A stretch of DNA of 17,781 bases, taken from the NCBI GenBank assembly GCA_937928755.1, contig CALEZI010000203.1, forward strand, positions 1 to 17,781, read 5' to 3'. Within the stretch, counting starts at the first letter, position 1, and each line of letters opens with the position of its first letter. The DNA comes from an uncultured Rhodanobacteraceae bacterium (GTDB taxonomy: Bacteria > Pseudomonadota > Gammaproteobacteria > Xanthomonadales > SZUA-5). This document shows positions 15,276 through 17,781 of this stretch, in pieces. The position numbers and the translations under genes are program-made. The notes beneath the pieces are model-generated. The model worked only from the letters and a program-made list of their open reading frames with translations. It was not told the origin of the DNA and made no database searches.

Positions 15276-15868
15276 CTGAAGTCCCTGTTGTCGTTGTCCT
15301 CAGCCCAGTCGTGCAGCAGCTCACGCAGTCTCGCCTTGCCACGCGCCACGTGCGTCTTGACGCTGCCCAGCGGCATGTCCAGCACCTGTGCGGCCTCTTC
15401 GTGGCTCATTCCCAGTTGCACGCAGTAGAGCAGCGCCGCGCGCTGGTTGGCCGACAGTCGCCGCAGGGCAACATCGAGATCGAGACCGAGTTCCTGGGGG
15501 TCAGCGCCGCTACCGACCCCGAAGTCCAGCGCCTCGCCCTCAGCGCTGTCACTCTGCGCTGCCGCTTGCGTCTTCCCGCCTCGGCCGCGTTGGTATTGCA
15601 GGAAGCAGGTATGGGCGATGCGATGCAGCCAGGTGGCGAAGCGCGAGTCACCACGGAACTGCTGCAGCTTGCGCCAGGCCAGCACGAAGGTCTCTTGCGC
15701 CAGATCGTCGGCCATGGCCGGATCGTTGCAGAGCAAACGTCGCAACTGCGCGCGAACCGGACCCTGATGCCGACGCACCAGGATCTCGAAGATGCGGGTG
15801 TCACCTCGCCGCACGGCCTGTTCGACCAGAGCCGCATCGACGCGCGCCCGCGCTTCGCCATCATCCAT
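15272..15868 (-). CDS. ECF RNA polymerase sigma factor
   Basis: A 198-residue canonical ECF sigma factor. Region 2 (about 30-90) includes DDLAQETFVLAWRKLQQFRG and FATWLHRIAHTCFLQY, for core binding and -10 recognition. An acidic, low-complexity linker (~95-128) follows. Region 4 (~135-188) reads LSANQRAALLYCVQLGMSHEEAAQVLDMPLGSVKTHVARGKARLREL. It directs RNA polymerase to a stress or envelope regulon. It overlaps the DUF6249 gene by 8 bp upstream and the putative anti-sigma gene by 4 bp downstream, so all three are translationally coupled. Unlike the sigma at 7536-8267, this one has an intact DLAQE motif. Confidence 0.95.
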   Translation of the reverse strand: MDDGEARARVDAALVEQAVRRGDTRIFEILVRRHQGPVRAQLRRLLCNDPAMADDLAQETFVLAWRKLQQFRGDSRFATWLHRIAHTCFLQYQRGRGGKTQAAAQSDSAEGEALDFGVGSGADPQELGLDLDVALRRLSANQRAALLYCVQLGMSHEEAAQVLDMPLGSVKTHVARGKARLRELLHDWAEDNDNRDFR

Positions 15869-16238
15869 GCCCGCTGCCGCGACGGACCAGATACCAGTTC
15901 GCCAGGTATCCCAGTCCCAGCGACATGGGCAGGATGCCCAGGCCCCAAAGTTCCGCCAGCCGGTGACCGACCTGGTAGTCGAGCGGCAGCGACAGCAAGG
16001 TGGCGCTGAGGCCGATTCCTCCGGCGAGCAGGATCAGCGCGCGGCGACGGTCGCACTGCTGCGGCGTTGCCTCGCCGGGTAGCGTTGCCGGCGGTGCGAT
16101 TCCGGTTTCTGCGAGTTTCAGCAGAAACTGGTAGCGCATCTCGGCCCGGGTGCGGCGATGGCGCAACACCAGGGCGACGATCAACACCGGCGGCAGCAGC
16201 ACCAGCGCGGGAATGAACAGCATTGGAAGGACTTCCAT
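15861..16238 (-). CDS. DUF6249-type membrane protein
   Basis: A 125-residue protein. It has an N-terminal membrane helix (about 5-26), a basic RHRRTRAEMRYQ stretch, the amphipathic LLKLAETGIAPPATL segment, and a second hydrophobic pair (~66-110, RRALILLAGGIGLSATLLSL and LWGLGILPMSLGLGYLANWYLV). This layout (TM, basic helix, ETGxxPP, RRxxILLxxGxGL) matches DUF6249 proteins, which are commonly encoded just before a sigma factor in Lysobacterales. The biochemical function is unknown; a part in sigma/anti-sigma control is inferred from the 8-bp overlap with the sigma gene. The start follows a GAGG site. Confidence 0.75.
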   Translation of the reverse strand: MEVLPMLFIPALVLLPPVLIVALVLRHRRTRAEMRYQFLLKLAETGIAPPATLPGEATPQQCDRRRALILLAGGIGLSATLLSLPLDYQVGHRLAELWGLGILPMSLGLGYLANWYLVRRGSGHG

Positions 16239-16281
16239 CGGCCTCGCTCTTTCGTGACGTGAATGGGAATCGGCGACCCGA

Positions 16282-17361
16282 CTACGGTTTCAGCGAAGCC
16301 AGCCCTTCTTCGGCGATGGCGCGGTGCACTCCTTGTGCGTGCGCCAGAATGGCTTCGAGCGCCAGACGATGCGCTCGCGGCAAGGCCTCGGCAGCCGGCA
16401 CCTCGACGTCTGGACTGACGCCGGTACCTTCCCAATTGGTGCCGGTGACCGCATGGGTCACGATCTGCATGGGAATGAACGCGACGAAGCCGTGCGCCAG
16501 CGGGCGATAGCCGCCCGGCGTAGCCGCACCAGAGGTGGTCTCGCCGACCAGGGTCGCTCGGCGAATCGCCTGCAGATCATAGGCAAACTCCTCGGCACCT
16601 GAGCCGGTCTCTCCATCCGTCAGCACATAGACGGGTTTGCCGATGAATCCCGGCTTTCTGGGCTCGGCAAAATAGTTGCGGTTGGCGCTGGGATCGAAGC
16701 GGTCTTCGGTGCGCACGGTTGCGGTGCGTTCGCTCACCAGATGCCCGATGACATTCGCTACACCCGCAGGTTCCCCGCCTGGCGATCCACGGACGTCGAT
16801 GATCAGCGCACCGGAGTCGGCCAGCATGCCCATGGCTGCCGCCAGCTTCTCCTCGCTGGGCGGGGCATCGAAAAACATCTTGATGCGCAAATAACCGACA
16901 TTGCCCGGAAGCCAGCGCACCTCCGGAATCTCGCCACCGCGCAGGCGAATTTCTTCGTGGTGTGCGGCGAGCTCTTCTGCTGTCGGCGCGGCTTCGGTGA
17001 ATCCTGCGACCATTTCCGGCCCAAAGTACCGTGCGCGAAAATGGCCGTCGTTGACGATCGGCGTGATCTTCTTGTCGATCAACTGCAGCAGTTCCGCGGC
17101 GGTGCGGGCACCACGAAAGCTGCCAGCCGCTTCCATGGCTTCGATCTCGAGCGCCGCGCTCGCACCGCGCTCGCGAAAGGCAAAGCGCTCGCGCAACTCT
17201 GCTGCCAGCGCCAGCACGACGGCGCGATTTGCCGCAGCGTCCATGCTGACAGTGGCCGGGTCCGGGGGCGGCCCCGGCTGGCCGACGGCGACGACCGGAC
17301 CCAGCCCCAAACCAATCCCGACGATCAACGCGCAGGTACGCAGCAAACCGAGGCCGATCAT
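16282..17361 (-). CDS. Exported S41-family peptidase (IRBP-like)
   Basis: A 359-residue protein with a signal peptide (about 1-27, LLRTCALIVGIGLGLGPVVAVG). A helical N-domain with VNDGHFRARY follows, then the tail-specific-protease core: VGYLRIKMFF (~155), ALIIDVRGSPGG (~185-196), and VYVLTDGETGSGAEEFAYDLQ (~243-263), where the Ser of GSGAEE is in the nucleophile position; then VGETTSGAATPGG. No PDZ domain is seen, so it resembles the IRBP/N-terminal-helical-bundle subgroup rather than CtpA/Prc. It probably cleaves C-terminal peptides in the periplasm. The start at 17361 has GGGAGG 5 nt upstream. The DUF6249 gene begins 43 bp after its stop, so it may share a transcript with the sigma module. 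Confidence 0.9.
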   Translation of the reverse strand: MIGLGLLRTCALIVGIGLGLGPVVAVGQPGPPPDPATVSMDAAANRAVVLALAAELRERFAFRERGASAALEIEAMEAAGSFRGARTAAELLQLIDKKITPIVNDGHFRARYFGPEMVAGFTEAAPTAEELAAHHEEIRLRGGEIPEVRWLPGNVGYLRIKMFFDAPPSEEKLAAAMGMLADSGALIIDVRGSPGGEPAGVANVIGHLVSERTATVRTEDRFDPSANRNYFAEPRKPGFIGKPVYVLTDGETGSGAEEFAYDLQAIRRATLVGETTSGAATPGGYRPLAHGFVAFIPMQIVTHAVTGTNWEGTGVSPDVEVPAAEALPRAHRLALEAILAHAQGVHRAIAEEGLASLKP

Positions 17362-17417
17362 GAGGACCTCCCGACACCACCCAGCGCAGCAACCCGAACA
17401 TCATCGAACCTGACCAT
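17358..17417 (-). CDS. Possible 19-codon leader ORF before the S41 peptidase
   Basis: ATG at 17417 has GGGAG 7 nt upstream and opens a 19-residue frame (MVRFDDVRVAALGGVGRSS). Its stop overlaps the peptidase start as ATGA. Size and coupling suit a leader peptide or upstream ORF, but a frame this short is easily met by chance and has no recognised relatives. Confidence 0.25.
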   Translation of the reverse strand: MVRFDDVRVAALGGVGRSS

Positions 17418-17432
17418 CGTCTGCTCCCGGTT

Positions 17433-17451
17433 ACGCCGCGATTTGCGGCGT
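17433..17451. other. Hairpin upstream of the S41 peptidase
   Basis: A 7-bp perfect stem (acgccgc / gcggcgt) with loop GATTT, 72 bp before the peptidase ATG. On the minus strand it would lie in or near the 5' leader, just upstream of the possible leader ORF. No T-run follows. Confidence 0.35.
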
Positions 17452-17520
17452 TTCACAGAGTTGGATGCAGGCTGAGGGGCTTTTGGATTCAACGGTGTGC
17501 GCCCAGGCCGTGCTCTTGAC

Positions 17521-17781
17521 GCCAAGGGCAGCGGAGCAAGCTCCGCTCTACAACAACAGGCAACGACAATCGCTGTCGTGCGCAGCTGCGGCACTGCGCT
17601 CTTGTAGTGCCGAGCTTGCTCGGCAACCGGCCGCAGGCCGTGATCTCGACGCCAAGGGCAGCGGAGCAAGCTCCGCTCTACAAACAACAGGCGACGACAA
17701 TCGCTGTCGTGCGCAGCTGCGCCACGGCGCTCTTGTAGTGCCGAGCTTGCTCGGCAACCGGCCGCAGGCCGTGATCTCGAC
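17521..17781. repeat. Tandem BIME-like array, 130/131-bp units
   Basis: Two near-identical units, 17521-17650 and 17651-17781, differ at a handful of bases and one inserted A. Partial homology to the unit's end (ccaggccgtgctcttgac) is seen just before at 17503-17520, and the array continues past the window edge. Each unit holds two REP-like palindromes in opposite orientation, each with a GTAG head: minus-strand GTAG+AGCGGAGCTTGCTCCGCT (17530-17551, 17660-17681) and plus-strand GTAG+TGCCGAGCTTGCTCGGCA (17604-17625, 17735-17756). Smaller palindromes (cgacaatcgctgtcg, cgcagctgcg) lie between. No coding sequence is supported in 17452-17781. Confidence 0.88.

Noticed and set aside
17521..17781. 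Possible CRISPR array
   Set aside because: Units are 130 bp, almost wholly identical, with no short repeat/unique spacer alternation and no cas genes.

Overview
The window is a GC-rich, gene-dense bacterial chromosome segment. It suggests a gammaproteobacterium of the Lysobacterales/Xanthomonadales type (Rhodanobacteraceae- or Lysobacteraceae-like, possibly from a metagenome). The grounds are the style of the TonB-dependent receptor, a WGR-domain small protein, a DUF6249/sigma/small-membrane-protein trio, a secreted subtilase ending in a 'DLFANGFE'-type tail, and abundant GTAG-headed REP-like palindromes. This placement is inference from gene content; no rRNA or other phylogenetic marker apart from hemE is present.

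Layout. (1) 1-244: an interspersed repeat with a large REP-type hairpin. (2) 254-8267, minus strand: a tightly coupled three-gene operon read from right to left, made of an ECF-like sigma factor, a very large transmembrane Ser/Thr protein kinase with a beta-propeller sensor region, and a TonB-dependent outer-membrane receptor. Both junctions are 4-base ATGA overlaps. A 98-bp palindromic repeat sits in frame inside the receptor's signal-peptide region. (3) 8395-9562, plus strand: a divergent two-gene unit encoding a WGR-domain protein and a secreted/anchored SPOR-domain protein, overlapping by 8 bp. (4) 9573-9866: a second, inverted copy of the 1-244 repeat followed by a 9-bp-unit palindrome. 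(5) 9959-11032: hemE (uroporphyrinogen decarboxylase), convergent with (6) 11236-14676, a secreted S8 subtilisin-like protease. (7) 14958-17361, minus strand: S41 peptidase, DUF6249 membrane protein, ECF sigma factor and a small two-TM putative anti-sigma factor, the last three overlapping. (8) 17521-17781: at least two tandem 130-bp units of a second REP/BIME family, running off the window edge.

How it may work together. The left operon has the order sigma factor, membrane signal transducer, TonB receptor. This recalls FecI-FecR-FecA cell-surface signalling, but the FecR anti-sigma position is taken by a transmembrane kinase with a large predicted periplasmic beta-propeller, and the receptor has no N-terminal signalling (STN) domain. 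That combination is the most interesting system in the window. The right cluster looks like a second, unrelated sigma/anti-sigma module bracketed by two exported proteases.
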